Part shown: positions 17,025 through 25,179 of the stretch, piece by piece
Numbering within the stretch: the stretch's first letter is position 1
Layout: each line of letters begins with the position of its first letter
Made by a program: the position numbers and the translations under genes
DNA from: Leptolyngbya sp. 'hensonii'
GTDB lineage: Bacteria > Cyanobacteriota > Cyanobacteriia > GCF-001939115
NCBI RefSeq assembly: GCF_001939115.1
Contig: NZ_MQTZ01000021.1
Location: forward strand, 1 to 64,000
DNA length: 64,000 nt
Direction: 5' to 3'
The notes under the pieces: model-generated
Told to the model about the DNA's origin: nothing
Seen by the model: only the letters and a program-made list of their open reading frames with translations
Database searches by the model: none

Positions 17025-18122
17025 CTAATTCAAAAAATTGGACATCGATCGCTTCAGGGTTTTGAGTAGTGGGAGTTTCTGGCCCACCTGATACTTCCAT
17101 TGGTGATAAAAGTGTTGCCGGACCATCTGGCGCACTTGCTGTTCACGGGTGTTGTGCTGCTGGAGTACCTGTTGAATTTTAGGATGGGAAAACCGCAATT
17201 GCCACCAGGGATACCGGGGAGGAAACCAGAGTTCGAATTCAGGAACGGTCAGGCGTAATTGGGGAGGATGGAACAGAACCCACTGAAGAAACAGAGCGGT
17301 GTGCAACAGTTCTCGCTGGGGACGGGGGAGTTGACTCTGGGCCAGAAAGTGACCAAAAGCAGACTGGTAACAGTGGAACAGGATTTGTTGGCGGCCCGAT
17401 CGGACCAGGGACATGCTGAATCCGGGTTCCTCTCCCACGGCTTCGGCAAAGTGGACCACGGGCTGGGGCACCCGGAAAATCTGAGGGTAGCGATCGCAGG
17501 TTTTCCAGTAGAGGATGCTATCTACCCCAATCCCATAGCGGTTACAGTCGCAGTCGATCCGATGGGTGAGGCTGAGGGTAAAGGCCTGCAGAATATCGGC
17601 CCGTCGAAACAGGGCTGCACCGGGGCTGAGCGGCACCGTATAGTGCAGATAATCGACGGCAAATTCCAGCAGAAACTCAAAGGCTGGGGTCTGGCCTGGA
17701 GGGATGCGATCGTACTGGAGACGGGGGGGCTCGTCTGCCAGATGCTGGATCACTGGGGAGTAGGTAAAGCCCAGGGTTGGATTCTGTTGTAAGGGGTGCA
17801 GGAGCTGCTCCACCGCGTCCGGTTCCAGCCAGTCATCGGAAAAGAGCATTTTGAAGTACTCTCCCTGACTCTGCTCAATGCAGCGCCACCAGTTGGGCAC
17901 AGGCCCCAGGTTCTGCTCATTTTGCAGTCCCTTGACTCGATCGTCCTGCCCCATGTACTCCTGCACAACTGCGTAGGTGCCATCGGTGCTGCAATTGTCC
18001 ACCACAATGACTTCCAGATTGGGATAGGTTTGGGCCAGGGCACTCTCGATCGCCCGCCGCACCAGATGAGCCCGATTATAAACGGGTATCCCAATACTGA
18101 CCTTGGGGAAAACTGCTGTCAT
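17025..18122 (-). CDS. Glycosyltransferase family 2 (first gene of minus-strand locus)
   Basis: A 365-aa GT2 enzyme: VSIGIPVYNRAHLVRRAIES, then VIVVDNCSTDGT and FKMLFSDDW as the metal-binding motif. The C-terminal 150 residues are less conserved and carry Leu/Gln/His-rich helices. It is the most upstream gene of the polysaccharide operon. It is more divergent from the three downstream GT2 proteins than they are from each other. The 104-bp gap before the divergent gene at 18227 must hold its promoter. Confidence 0.9.
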   Translation of the reverse strand: MTAVFPKVSIGIPVYNRAHLVRRAIESALAQTYPNLEVIVVDNCSTDGTYAVVQEYMGQDDRVKGLQNEQNLGPVPNWWRCIEQSQGEYFKMLFSDDWLEPDAVEQLLHPLQQNPTLGFTYSPVIQHLADEPPRLQYDRIPPGQTPAFEFLLEFAVDYLHYTVPLSPGAALFRRADILQAFTLSLTHRIDCDCNRYGIGVDSILYWKTCDRYPQIFRVPQPVVHFAEAVGEEPGFSMSLVRSGRQQILFHCYQSAFGHFLAQSQLPRPQRELLHTALFLQWVLFHPPQLRLTVPEFELWFPPRYPWWQLRFSHPKIQQVLQQHNTREQQVRQMVRQHFYHQWKYQVGQKLPLLKTLKRSMSNFLN

Positions 18123-18226
18123 GCTTACTTCACTCCTCTACCACAGCAGTTATAGCGTGGGTGTCAGGTCTGACGCACACAATGGGAAGAATGGGTTAAG
18201 GCGTTGGATTTTGAATTGTGCATGCT
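18123..18226. promoter_or_regulatory. Divergent intergenic region between polysaccharide operon and GT2 gene
   Basis: This 104-bp spacer separates the starts of two divergent genes, so both promoters should lie in it or in the adjacent coding ends. It contains a small inverted repeat GTCAG-GT-CTGAC near 18158-18169. I see no convincing -35/-10 pair. The assignment rests on geometry only. Confidence 0.35.
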
Positions 18227-19048
18227 ATGAAACTCTCCGTCGTCATCCCTTGCTTTAATGAACTGGCCACCATCACAGCCGTGGTCCAGGCTGTGAAAAA
18301 TTCTCCGGTGAGCAATACAGAAATTATTTTGGTGGACGACTGTTCAACCGATGGTACAAGGGAGCTGATTCGATCGCACCTGGAAGCGGAAGTGGACCAG
18401 GTGATCTACCACCCTAAAAACTGGGGCAAAGGGGCAGCACTACGGAGTGGGTTTGCAGTGGCCACCGGTGAGATCGTCATCGTTCAGGATGCCGACCTGG
18501 AATACGATCCCCAGGAATATCCCCGGATGATTGGACCGATTCTGGAGAACCGGGCAGATGTCGTTTACGGATCACGGTTTGTCGGGAGCCAACCCCACCG
18601 GGTGGTCTATTACTGGCACATGGTGGGCAACCAATTTTTAACAACGCTCTCCAATATGCTGACGAATATCAACCTGACCGATATGGAGACCTGCTACAAG
18701 GCTTTTCGGCGTGAGGTGATTCAGGCGATCAAAATTGAAGAAAAGCGATTTGGCTTTGAACCGGAAATTACGGCTAAGGTGGCAAAAATGGGCTGCCGGA
18801 TCTACGAAGTTGGGATTTCCTATTACGGTCGTACCTATAAGGAAGGCAAGAAAATTAACTGGAAAGACGGGGTCAGGGCCATTTTTTGTATTTTGAAATA
18901 CAACCTGTTTGGGCAGCAAAAGCAGATGGAACTGGTTTATCCCACTACCAGTGGAGCACCAGAGGCAAGGCGGGCTGACAATCGACTCTCTGCTTCTGTT
19001 TCCCCCCATCAAAGGTCACGTCTGCGCGATACCCCTCTCCTGGAATGA
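18227..19048 (+). CDS. GT2 glycosyltransferase, dolichyl-phosphate mannosyltransferase-like
   Basis: A 273-aa protein from the ATG at 18227 (a GTG three codons upstream is possible). It starts [20 protein letters not shown], with [10 protein letters not shown] (about 35-44), the [17 protein letters not shown] stretch, and [11 protein letters not shown] with DAD at 88-90 as the DXD site. This pattern is typical of DPM1/GtrB-type enzymes that load a sugar onto a polyprenyl phosphate. No C-terminal membrane helices are seen, so it is the soluble DPM1-like form. The last 35 or so residues overlap the convergent VOC gene and may not be conserved. Confidence 0.88.
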   Translation: MKLSVVIPCFNELATITAVVQAVKNSPVSNTEIILVDDCSTDGTRELIRSHLEAEVDQVIYHPKNWGKGAALRSGFAVATGEIVIVQDADLEYDPQEYPRMIGPILENRADVVYGSRFVGSQPHRVVYYWHMVGNQFLTTLSNMLTNINLTDMETCYKAFRREVIQAIKIEEKRFGFEPEITAKVAKMGCRIYEVGISYYGRTYKEGKKINWKDGVRAIFCILKYNLFGQQKQMELVYPTTSGAPEARRADNRLSASVSPHQRSRLRDTPLLE

Positions 19049-19622
19049 ACCGGGCCAGGCCAGCGTCCGCCAGGGTCTGAATGAGGGGACAGGAAAGGCT
19101 TTGTGTAGGTAAGGTCAGGGCGATGTCTGTGATTTCCTGCACCCTGATCCCATGCACCAGGGGTTGTTGCCGTTCCAGGGGATAGTGATCCGGTCTTTTT
19201 CCGCCCGGGAAGTGGAACACCAGCGGCACACCAGGCTGGATGGAGTCTACAGCGACCTCAATCTGGAGGGGCGGGGGTAAATAGGGGGGACGATAGGCCC
19301 AGGTGGTGAAAGGGAGGGAAGGATAGGGATCGGCCTGCTGGGTCGATCGCAGCCCCAGACCAAAAGGAGCATGGCCGGACTGACGATACTGCGATCGTTC
19401 CCACAATTGCAAGGGGGCAGCAGGTGGGCGACAGGCTGCTTGCTTGTCTTGAACCCAAAGAAATTCAAGGTAGGCGTTGTAGCCAAAAAAGCGGCGACAG
19501 GCGCTACCTTGTCCGGGATGGCTATTGCTTTGTCCTTCGGTCAGACCAATCTGCACCAACCGATCGGCCTCTGGCGCTCCGATGGCGGTGCAGATGAACA
19601 GATGATCGAACTCTAGAGTCAT
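18945..19622 (-). CDS. VOC-fold (glyoxalase-like) protein
   Basis: A 225-aa protein starting [20 protein letters not shown]. The FDHLFIC strand, the [23 protein letters not shown] stretch (read here as two adjoining pieces, [13 protein letters not shown] and [10 protein letters not shown]) and repeated beta-strand spacing match cyanobacterial VOC-superfamily proteins. These use His/Glu residues for a divalent metal; His7 and a Glu near 53 are candidates. The enzymatic reaction is not known. Its 3' end overlaps the convergent GT2 gene by 104 nt. The C-terminus could be shorter in relatives; the frame itself is convincing for its first 180 residues. Confidence 0.75.
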   Translation of the reverse strand: MTLEFDHLFICTAIGAPEADRLVQIGLTEGQSNSHPGQGSACRRFFGYNAYLEFLWVQDKQAACRPPAAPLQLWERSQYRQSGHAPFGLGLRSTQQADPYPSLPFTTWAYRPPYLPPPLQIEVAVDSIQPGVPLVFHFPGGKRPDHYPLERQQPLVHGIRVQEITDIALTLPTQSLSCPLIQTLADAGLARFIPGEGYRADVTFDGGKQKQRVDCQPALPLVLHW

Positions 19623-19640
19623 CTCAACCAGCAGAATCCC

Positions 19641-20006
19641 TTAAAATTCCTCATCACTGTAACCGCCAGCATGGGCGGATTCAGCATCCCGCTTGGAACC
19701 CAGCAACTCCAGGCGATCAACCCGAATTACTGGTTTACTGCGACTGGCCCCAGTGCTGCGGTCTTGCCAGGTTTCAAATTTAAGTATGCCCGTGACCCCA
19801 ATTTGAGTACCCTTACGAACATACTCCGCAGCCACTTCCGCCTGTTTCCCCCATAGCTCCAGGTTGAACCAGTCAGGCTGGTCACTGTTACTGGTGAAAC
19901 GCTTGACCGCCAGAGTCAGATTGCAAACGACACTGCCCGACTCGAAGTACTTTACGTCAGGATCGCCGCCGACCCGACCAACCAAATTCACAATGTTGAG
20001 AGACAT
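19641..20006 (-). CDS. ssb: Single-stranded DNA-binding protein
   Basis: A 121-aa SSB. The OB-fold begins MSLNIVNLVGRVGGDPDVKY, with NLTLAVKR and WFNLELWGKQAEVAAEYVRKG, and the basic/aromatic residues expected for ssDNA contact. The linker is very short, and the acidic C-terminal tip is SDEEF instead of the canonical DDDIPF. Short SSBs like this are common in cyanobacteria. The protein coats single-stranded DNA in replication, repair and recombination. A LexA-like box sits directly upstream, 7 nt before the start, which suggests SOS control. Confidence 0.93.
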   Translation of the reverse strand: MSLNIVNLVGRVGGDPDVKYFESGSVVCNLTLAVKRFTSNSDQPDWFNLELWGKQAEVAAEYVRKGTQIGVTGILKFETWQDRSTGASRSKPVIRVDRLELLGSKRDAESAHAGGYSDEEF

Positions 20007-20013
20007 AAGCCTT

Positions 20014-20027
20014 AGTACAAGAGTACT
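20014..20027 (-). promoter_or_regulatory. LexA-like SOS box upstream of ssb
   Basis: The sequence AGTACAAGAGTACT fits, base for base, the cyanobacterial LexA consensus RGTACNNNDGTWCB described for Anabaena, and has perfect 5-bp arms (AGTAC/GTACT). It lies only 7 nt upstream of the ssb ATG, so it would be in the leader or overlap the start of transcription. A repressor bound there would block elongation or initiation. This is a consensus match, not a proven site. Confidence 0.6.
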
Positions 20028-20288
20028 TATTAATCACTACTGTAACAAATTTCGAGGTTTGAAGGTGAAAAATCAAGGGTTAATGTCTCAAATTCATTCA
20101 GTCAAATGGACGTTGCATGGTGTTTTTCCAGTGCCGACCGGAGGGCAACTGCGGCATGGGACTTGCTAACTCCTAAAAGCCCTGCTTATTAGTTAATAGT
20201 GTTAGGATGAGGCTCCTGGGAGTAGGTCGAGGATGATAACACATGGGTAGACTTAGGCAAAAAAACGTAATAAAATTCACATCGTTAC

Positions 20289-20318
20289 AATGTGGTCACG
20301 TGGAATGTGGTTACATGG
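20289..20318 (+). repeat. 15-bp tandem repeat upstream of mreB
   Basis: Two head-to-tail copies, AATGTGGTCACGTGG (20289-20303) and AATGTGGTTACATGG (20304-20318), match at 13 of 15 positions, and a third start (AATGGGATGG) follows. They lie about 125-150 bp upstream of the mreB start in the divergent ssb-mreB spacer. They may be paired operator sites; no regulator is identified. Confidence 0.6.
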
Positions 20319-20357
20319 AATGGGATGGCCTTTGAGGTCATGGCATCGTGACTGAGG

Positions 20358-20382
20358 TTTAATATTCTCCTCGAATATTAAA
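20358..20382 (+). promoter_or_regulatory. 10-bp perfect inverted repeat in mreB 5' region
   Basis: TTTAATATTC and GAATATTAAA are perfect complements separated by TCCTC. The element is AT-only apart from one C/G pair per arm and lies 58 nt before the mreB GTG. It could be an operator or, if transcribed, a hairpin in the leader. With no T-run after it, a terminator is unlikely. Confidence 0.6.
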
Positions 20383-20440
20383 TAATGTGACCATTGTATT
20401 GTGGCCAGGCGTAGCAAAGTTTCGTTCTAGGGGCGTTTCA

Positions 20441-21484
20441 GTGGGTCTTTTTAATCGCTTTTCTCTGTCTCGTGATATGGGTATCGACCTCGGTACCGCT
20501 AACACGCTTGTTTATGTATCGGGTCGAGGGATCGTCTTGCAGGAGCCATCCGTGGTCGCAATGGATCAGGATGAAAAGGTCCCTCTGGCGGTGGGAGAAG
20601 ATGCGAAAAAAATGCTAGGCCGAACTCCTGGTAATGTTGTGGCCCTTCGTCCGTTGCGAGATGGGGTGATCGCTGATTTTGATACGGCAGAGTTGATGCT
20701 GAAGCATTTCATTCGGCGCGTCCATGAAGGCCGAACCCTGGTATCCCCCCGGATCGTGATTGGGATTCCCAGTGGGGTGACGGGTGTGGAGCGTCGGGCC
20801 GTGATGGAAGCGGCCTCTCAGGCTGGAGCCAGAGATGTGTATCTGATTGATGAGCCTGTAGCTGCTGCGATCGGAGCCGGGCTGCCCGTGGCTGAGCCGA
20901 CCGGTAACATGATCATCGACATCGGCGGTGGGACGACAGAAGTTGCCGTCCTAAGTTTGCAGGGTACGGTGTTAAGTGAGTCCGTTCGGGTGGCCGGAGA
21001 TGAACTGAGTGAAGCCATCACCCAGTACATGAAGAAAGTTCATAACCTGGTCATCGGGGAACGGACCTCTGAGGAAATCAAGATTCAAATTGGCTCAGCC
21101 TATCCCACGCAAGATACGGATGAAGCGACCATGGAGGTCAGAGGTCTGCATCTCCTATCCGGGTTGCCCCGAACGGTCACCATTAAAGGCCCGGAAATTC
21201 GCGAAAGTATGTCCGAACCCCTCTCTGTTATTATCGAAGCGGTGAAGCGGACTCTGGAACGCACACCTCCCGAGCTGGCAGCTGATATCATTGATCGGGG
21301 CATCATGTTAGCGGGTGGGGGAGCCCTACTCCGTGGTTTGGATACCCTCATCAGTCACGAGACTGGCATTGTGGTGCATGTAGCCGCCGACCCACTCAGT
21401 TGTGTGGTGCTCGGAACCGGTCGGGTTCTGGAAAACTTTAAGCAGTTGGAGCGCGTCTTCAGTGGGCGCTCTCGACATATGTAA
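20441..21484 (+). CDS. mreB: Rod shape-determining protein MreB (bacterial actin)
   Basis: A 347-aa actin-fold ATPase starting at the GTG at 20441 ([20 protein letters not shown]), chosen because an AGGGG ribosome-binding site lies 9-13 nt upstream and homologues begin here; an 18-codon extension to a GTG at 20387 is disfavoured. Phosphate-1 motif DLGTANT, phosphate-2 motif [12 protein letters not shown] and the adenosine motif [13 protein letters not shown] are present. It forms membrane-bound filaments that guide lateral wall synthesis. It is the first gene of mreBCD, 11 nt before mreC. Confidence 0.97.
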   Translation: MGLFNRFSLSRDMGIDLGTANTLVYVSGRGIVLQEPSVVAMDQDEKVPLAVGEDAKKMLGRTPGNVVALRPLRDGVIADFDTAELMLKHFIRRVHEGRTLVSPRIVIGIPSGVTGVERRAVMEAASQAGARDVYLIDEPVAAAIGAGLPVAEPTGNMIIDIGGGTTEVAVLSLQGTVLSESVRVAGDELSEAITQYMKKVHNLVIGERTSEEIKIQIGSAYPTQDTDEATMEVRGLHLLSGLPRTVTIKGPEIRESMSEPLSVIIEAVKRTLERTPPELAADIIDRGIMLAGGGALLRGLDTLISHETGIVVHVAADPLSCVVLGTGRVLENFKQLERVFSGRSRHM

Positions 21485-21495
21485 CTCTTATCGAC

Positions 21496-22260
21496 ATGTA
21501 TACCATACGTCGCTGGTGGGATCGCTATGGGTTGCAGGCCTTGCTGGTTACCCTTGCTTTGGGTGCAGCTTGGTCAATTCGACAAACTCAGGGCAGCCTG
21601 ATTTTTGAAGCCTATCGATGGACGGCTCGGCCCTTTCAAGCCAGTCCAATTCAAGAAGATAGATTGGTCAGTTCTCGGGTTAGAGAACTTCAGGATCGAC
21701 TTCGGGAGCTGGAAGGTCAAAACCAGAAGCTGCGAGAATTGGTTGGCTATGTCAAAGCCAATCAGCAGGCTGGGGTAGTTGCTCCAGTGGTTGGCCGCAG
21801 TGCTGACCATTGGTGGCAACAGATTACTCTAGGTCGGGGGAGTAAAGATGGCGTCAAAGTTGGGGACATTGTGAGTGGGACAGGGGGGCTGGTGGGCCAG
21901 GTGATTAACGTGACCCCTCACACCAGTCGTGTACTCCTGATTAGTGATCCAACCAGTCAGGTAGGCGTTACGGTCAGTCGGACCCGCTACACCGGGTACA
22001 TGCGGGGGCAATCAGAAACTCAGGCCACGATCGAGTTCTTTGATAAAGTCCCTGATGTCCGGGTGGGTGATGCCGTTTCAACCTCTGCTTTCAGTCAGCT
22101 CTTTCCACCAGGGTTGCCGATTGGGCGGATTGTTGCCGTGAACCTGAGTAAGAGTCCTGCGCCAGAAGCGACCGTTGAATTTTCTGCTCCGATCAGTTAC
22201 GTGGAGTGGGTTGTTATTTATCCAAATCCCAAGGCATCTTCTGGAGCGCCTCAGCCTTGA
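21496..22260 (+). CDS. mreC: Rod shape-determining protein MreC
   Basis: A 254-aa bitopic protein: a basic N-terminus, one membrane helix at about 13-31, a coiled coil at about 58-90 (RVRELQDRLRELEGQNQKLR), then the two-barrel periplasmic MreC domain with the conserved VGQVINVTPHTSRVLLISDP stretch. It links MreB to the periplasmic wall-synthesis machinery. The stop codon overlaps the proposed mreD start (TTGA), so the pair is probably translationally coupled. Confidence 0.95.
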   Translation: MYTIRRWWDRYGLQALLVTLALGAAWSIRQTQGSLIFEAYRWTARPFQASPIQEDRLVSSRVRELQDRLRELEGQNQKLRELVGYVKANQQAGVVAPVVGRSADHWWQQITLGRGSKDGVKVGDIVSGTGGLVGQVINVTPHTSRVLLISDPTSQVGVTVSRTRYTGYMRGQSETQATIEFFDKVPDVRVGDAVSTSAFSQLFPPGLPIGRIVAVNLSKSPAPEATVEFSAPISYVEWVVIYPNPKASSGAPQP

Positions 22261-22802
22261 ATACCCCTGTCCGTCGCCAGCCTAACCTTGATATCCTCAA
22301 AGCATGGACGGTTACCCTTGCTTCGGCATTTTTATGTCTCTTGATCCTGCCGGTACGCCTTCCAGGGATGGAGCTGGCTGGTATTGGTCCTAACTGGTTG
22401 TTGGTCTGGGTTGTAGCCTGGAGCGTTAAACGGCCTGTGCTGCAGGGAGCCCTAGCCGGGCTGGCTTTAGGCTTGATTCAGGATGGGATGACAGCTACCG
22501 ATCCAACCCATGCCCTGAGTCTGGTGGTGGTGGGTGTTCTGACGGCTCGTCTGCGGAAGCAACGCTACATTCAGGAAGACTTTATTTCAGTGGCGCTGAT
22601 TGTTTTCGGTATGGCGGTGCTGGCCGAGACCATCCTGGCGTTGCAATTTGCGATTCAAGGCGATCGTACCCTATCAGAAATCTGGACACACCATCAACGG
22701 ATTGCCCTTTCTTCAGCCATTCTCAGCAGTCTTTGGGCTCCAGTGATTTACTTTCCCCTGAATCGCTGGTGGGAAGAGATGAAATTGACGAACCAGCCTT
22801 AG
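22257..22802 (+). CDS. mreD: Rod shape-determining protein MreD
   Basis: A 181-aa membrane protein with about five hydrophobic segments (WTVTLASAFLCLLILPV, NWLLVWVVAW, ALAGLALGLIQDGM and others), as expected for MreD. I place the start at a TTG (22257) that shares TTGA with the mreC stop; an upstream GTG at 22206 would put 17 extra polar residues inside mreC and is less likely. It ends in a 4-nt overlap with the convergent pheA stop. It works with MreB and MreC in the elongasome. Confidence 0.9.
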   Translation: MNTPVRRQPNLDILKAWTVTLASAFLCLLILPVRLPGMELAGIGPNWLLVWVVAWSVKRPVLQGALAGLALGLIQDGMTATDPTHALSLVVVGVLTARLRKQRYIQEDFISVALIVFGMAVLAETILALQFAIQGDRTLSEIWTHHQRIALSSAILSSLWAPVIYFPLNRWWEEMKLTNQP

Positions 22803-23638
22803 ATGGGGATGACGGAATAGCTGCCAAAGATCTTCAGCGTCTCGGTGTAGGCTTCTAGCTCTTTCAGGGCAGATTGCACAGCAGGCTGACGAGTATCTGC
22901 CTCCAGATCAACGAAAAATAAATAGTCCCCCAGGGATCGCTTCGAGGGACGGGATTCGATCCGACTCAAATTAATGTCTCGCTGGGCAAAAATCTGTAAG
23001 GGTTTAACCAGCGCCCCTGGACTATCATGCACAATGAAGGCCAGAGAGGTGTGGTCGCCTCCGGGTGAGGGTTCCAGGCTGAGAAGCCAGAAGCGGGTAC
23101 AGTTATCGGGGTAGTCGCTGATGGCCTGAGCCAGAATGGGTACCTGGTAGAGTTGGGCTGCTCGTTCTGAAGCGATCGCCGCGATCGTGGTGTCTTCCAC
23201 CAGATGGGTCAGGGCTTCTGTGGTCGAGTTGGCCGGAACGAGCTGGGCTGCGGGTAGAGTTTGTCGGAGCCAGTGCTGGCACTGGGCCAGAGCCTGGGGA
23301 TGGGAATAAACCACCCGGATGTCCGCTAACTGGGTCGCCCGCGACAGCAGGGTATTGGAAATGGTCAGGACCAGGGCGGCCTGAATCCGTAACTGGTCGA
23401 GCTGCCAGAGGGTGTCCAGGGTGACGGTCACACTGCCCTCGATCGAGTTCTCCACCGGGACAACGGCCAATTGGGTCTCACCCTGGGCCACGGCCTGCAA
23501 GGTTTGCGCAATCGTGGCATAGGGATGTAAAAGAGCGGATTGGCCCGTTTTTTGCTGTAACCAGGTAGCGCAGTTTAGGGCCGCTGTTTCGGCATTGGTG
23601 CCGGAAGGTCCGAGGTGAGCAATGGAGACGCTGGCCAT
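22799..23638 (-). CDS. pheA: Prephenate dehydratase
   Basis: A 279-aa monofunctional enzyme converting prephenate to phenylpyruvate in phenylalanine synthesis. The catalytic domain runs to about residue 180 and has VPVENSIEGSV and DNCTRFWLL, where the TRF triplet is the conserved active-site motif. A C-terminal ACT domain follows, with GALVKPLQIFAQRDINLSRI and ESRPSKRSLGDYLFFVD; ESRP is the phenylalanine-binding regulatory motif, so feedback inhibition is expected. There is no chorismate mutase domain. Confidence 0.96.
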   Translation of the reverse strand: MASVSIAHLGPSGTNAETAALNCATWLQQKTGQSALLHPYATIAQTLQAVAQGETQLAVVPVENSIEGSVTVTLDTLWQLDQLRIQAALVLTISNTLLSRATQLADIRVVYSHPQALAQCQHWLRQTLPAAQLVPANSTTEALTHLVEDTTIAAIASERAAQLYQVPILAQAISDYPDNCTRFWLLSLEPSPGGDHTSLAFIVHDSPGALVKPLQIFAQRDINLSRIESRPSKRSLGDYLFFVDLEADTRQPAVQSALKELEAYTETLKIFGSYSVIPI

Positions 23639-23860
23639 GATGAATAATCCTCGTTTGACTCTATAATCTGGAAATTATCGTTTTTTACAACTTTTCTAAT
23701 TTCTTCAACTGAAAACATACGGATCTTGAAGTGTTGCCCCTCAGGAAGGGTCTAAATTTTCCCTATTTTCTGGCAATTTACACCTCAAGTATTAGATGAG
23801 TTGTGAATTTGTTTCTTAAAATAAGTTAATAAGGATTTACACAACCCCGTGCTGCCGACT

Positions 23861-24439
23861 ATGCTTACCCGGTTCACCTCTTCCCAGACTGTTGATATTG
23901 CTGTTGCAGAACAACCCGTCCCGATTCAACATTACCTCCGACAACCGCAGCGATTGGTGAATGCGCTGGTTGACCCGAGTCGGATTGAACTATTGGGCAA
24001 CGATCGGTACCGGCTGAAGTTACGTCCACTTTCTTTCCTGGCCTTCAATCTGCAGCCGACTGTGGACCTTCAGGTCTGGACCGAATCGCAAGGAACGGTC
24101 CATTTGAGATCCGTGAGCTGCGAAATTCGTGGTATCGAGTATATCAATCAACGGTTTAACCTGAATCTCGTCGGTAAACTGCAGCCCCATTTGGTGAATG
24201 GTGCGGTTCATCTGCTAGGAAGGGCTGATCTGGAGGTTCAAGTAGAATTGCCACCCACCTTATGGTTAACGCCTAGGCCGTTGCTGGAGGCGGCGGGCAA
24301 TAGCCTGCTGAAGAGTGTTTTGCTGACCATTAAGCAGCGGCTCATGCACCAATTGGTGTCGGACTACTATCGCTGGGTGGCCTCTACATCAGCAGATGCG
24401 GCTGTTTTTCCAGGAGCGTCTGCCCTGCCTGCCCGATAA
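23861..24439 (+). CDS. DUF1997 domain protein
   Basis: A 192-aa protein from the ATG at 23861 (MLTRFTSSQTVDIAVAEQPV); a GTG four codons upstream is also possible. It has the pattern of DUF1997 proteins of cyanobacteria and chloroplasts: YLRQPQRLVNALVDPSRIEL, DRYRLKLRPLSFLAFNLQP and a later LEVQVELPPTLWLTPRPLLE. The domain is START/SRPBCC-like in my judgement, suggesting a hydrophobic cavity. Relatives are untested or linked to photosynthesis; I assign no function. It is divergent from pheA across a 220-bp AT-rich gap. Confidence 0.8.
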   Translation: MLTRFTSSQTVDIAVAEQPVPIQHYLRQPQRLVNALVDPSRIELLGNDRYRLKLRPLSFLAFNLQPTVDLQVWTESQGTVHLRSVSCEIRGIEYINQRFNLNLVGKLQPHLVNGAVHLLGRADLEVQVELPPTLWLTPRPLLEAAGNSLLKSVLLTIKQRLMHQLVSDYYRWVASTSADAAVFPGASALPAR

Positions 24440-24535
24440 TAAATCGATCCCCTGGCAGGTGAGGGACAAGGAGGTGTAGAGGATTTCTGCATGGGGATTG
24501 TACCTCCTTACCCAGCCGAATCGACATGAAATTTT

Positions 24536-25174
24536 CTATAGAGCCCGTTCTCGGGCGGCATGGCAGGGTGAAAAAGACAACCGATGGTATGGTGTAGGAC
24601 CATACCGCGCTAGGGCAGCCCGATGTTTGGCGGTGCCATAGCCTTTGTTGGCCGCTAGATCATAGCCTGGATAGCGATCGGCGAGGCGAATGATCAATTG
24701 GTCGCGCCAGACCTTGGCGATAATGCTGGCTGCCGCAATTGCCAGACAACGACTGTCTCCCCTGACGAGAGGCTGCTGGGGGAGATCCAGGTCGGGAATT
24801 AATTGATTACCATCGATTAAGCAAAGTTCAGGTTGGGGGGTCAAACGGCGAATAGCTCGCTTCATGGCGAGTAAAGAGGCACCCAGAATATTGAGTCGAT
24901 CGATCTCTCGCACGGAAGCCGTGCCGATGCGGCAACTTAAGGCCATTGCTTGAATCTGAGTGGCAAGAAATTGCCGCTCAGTAGCCGAGATCTGCTTGCT
25001 GTCGGTGACACCTAGGGCGATCAGATGGGGCTCAGCCAGAGGAGGCAAAATGACTGCAGCGGCTACGACTGGCCCAAACAGGCAACCTCGACCCACTTCA
25101 TCAACACCCGCGATTCGTTCCGGGATGTGGGCATCACGGAATTCCTCCAGCAAGCTGAGCTGAGTGGATTGCAA
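24536..25174 (-). CDS. rnhB: Ribonuclease HII
   Basis: A 212-aa RNase HII that cuts the RNA strand in RNA-DNA hybrids and removes single ribonucleotides from DNA. Catalytic acidic residues are visible in GVDEVGRGCLFGPV (Asp25, Glu26), CLIDGNQ and the IAAASIIAKVWRDQ segment; the DSKQIS motif is intact. It lies 5 nt downstream of rne on the same strand, the rne-rnhB arrangement known from Synechocystis, so it shares the rne transcript and its autoregulation. Confidence 0.95.
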   Translation of the reverse strand: MQSTQLSLLEEFRDAHIPERIAGVDEVGRGCLFGPVVAAAVILPPLAEPHLIALGVTDSKQISATERQFLATQIQAMALSCRIGTASVREIDRLNILGASLLAMKRAIRRLTPQPELCLIDGNQLIPDLDLPQQPLVRGDSRCLAIAAASIIAKVWRDQLIIRLADRYPGYDLAANKGYGTAKHRAALARYGPTPYHRLSFSPCHAARERAL

Positions 25175-25179
25175 GGGGG

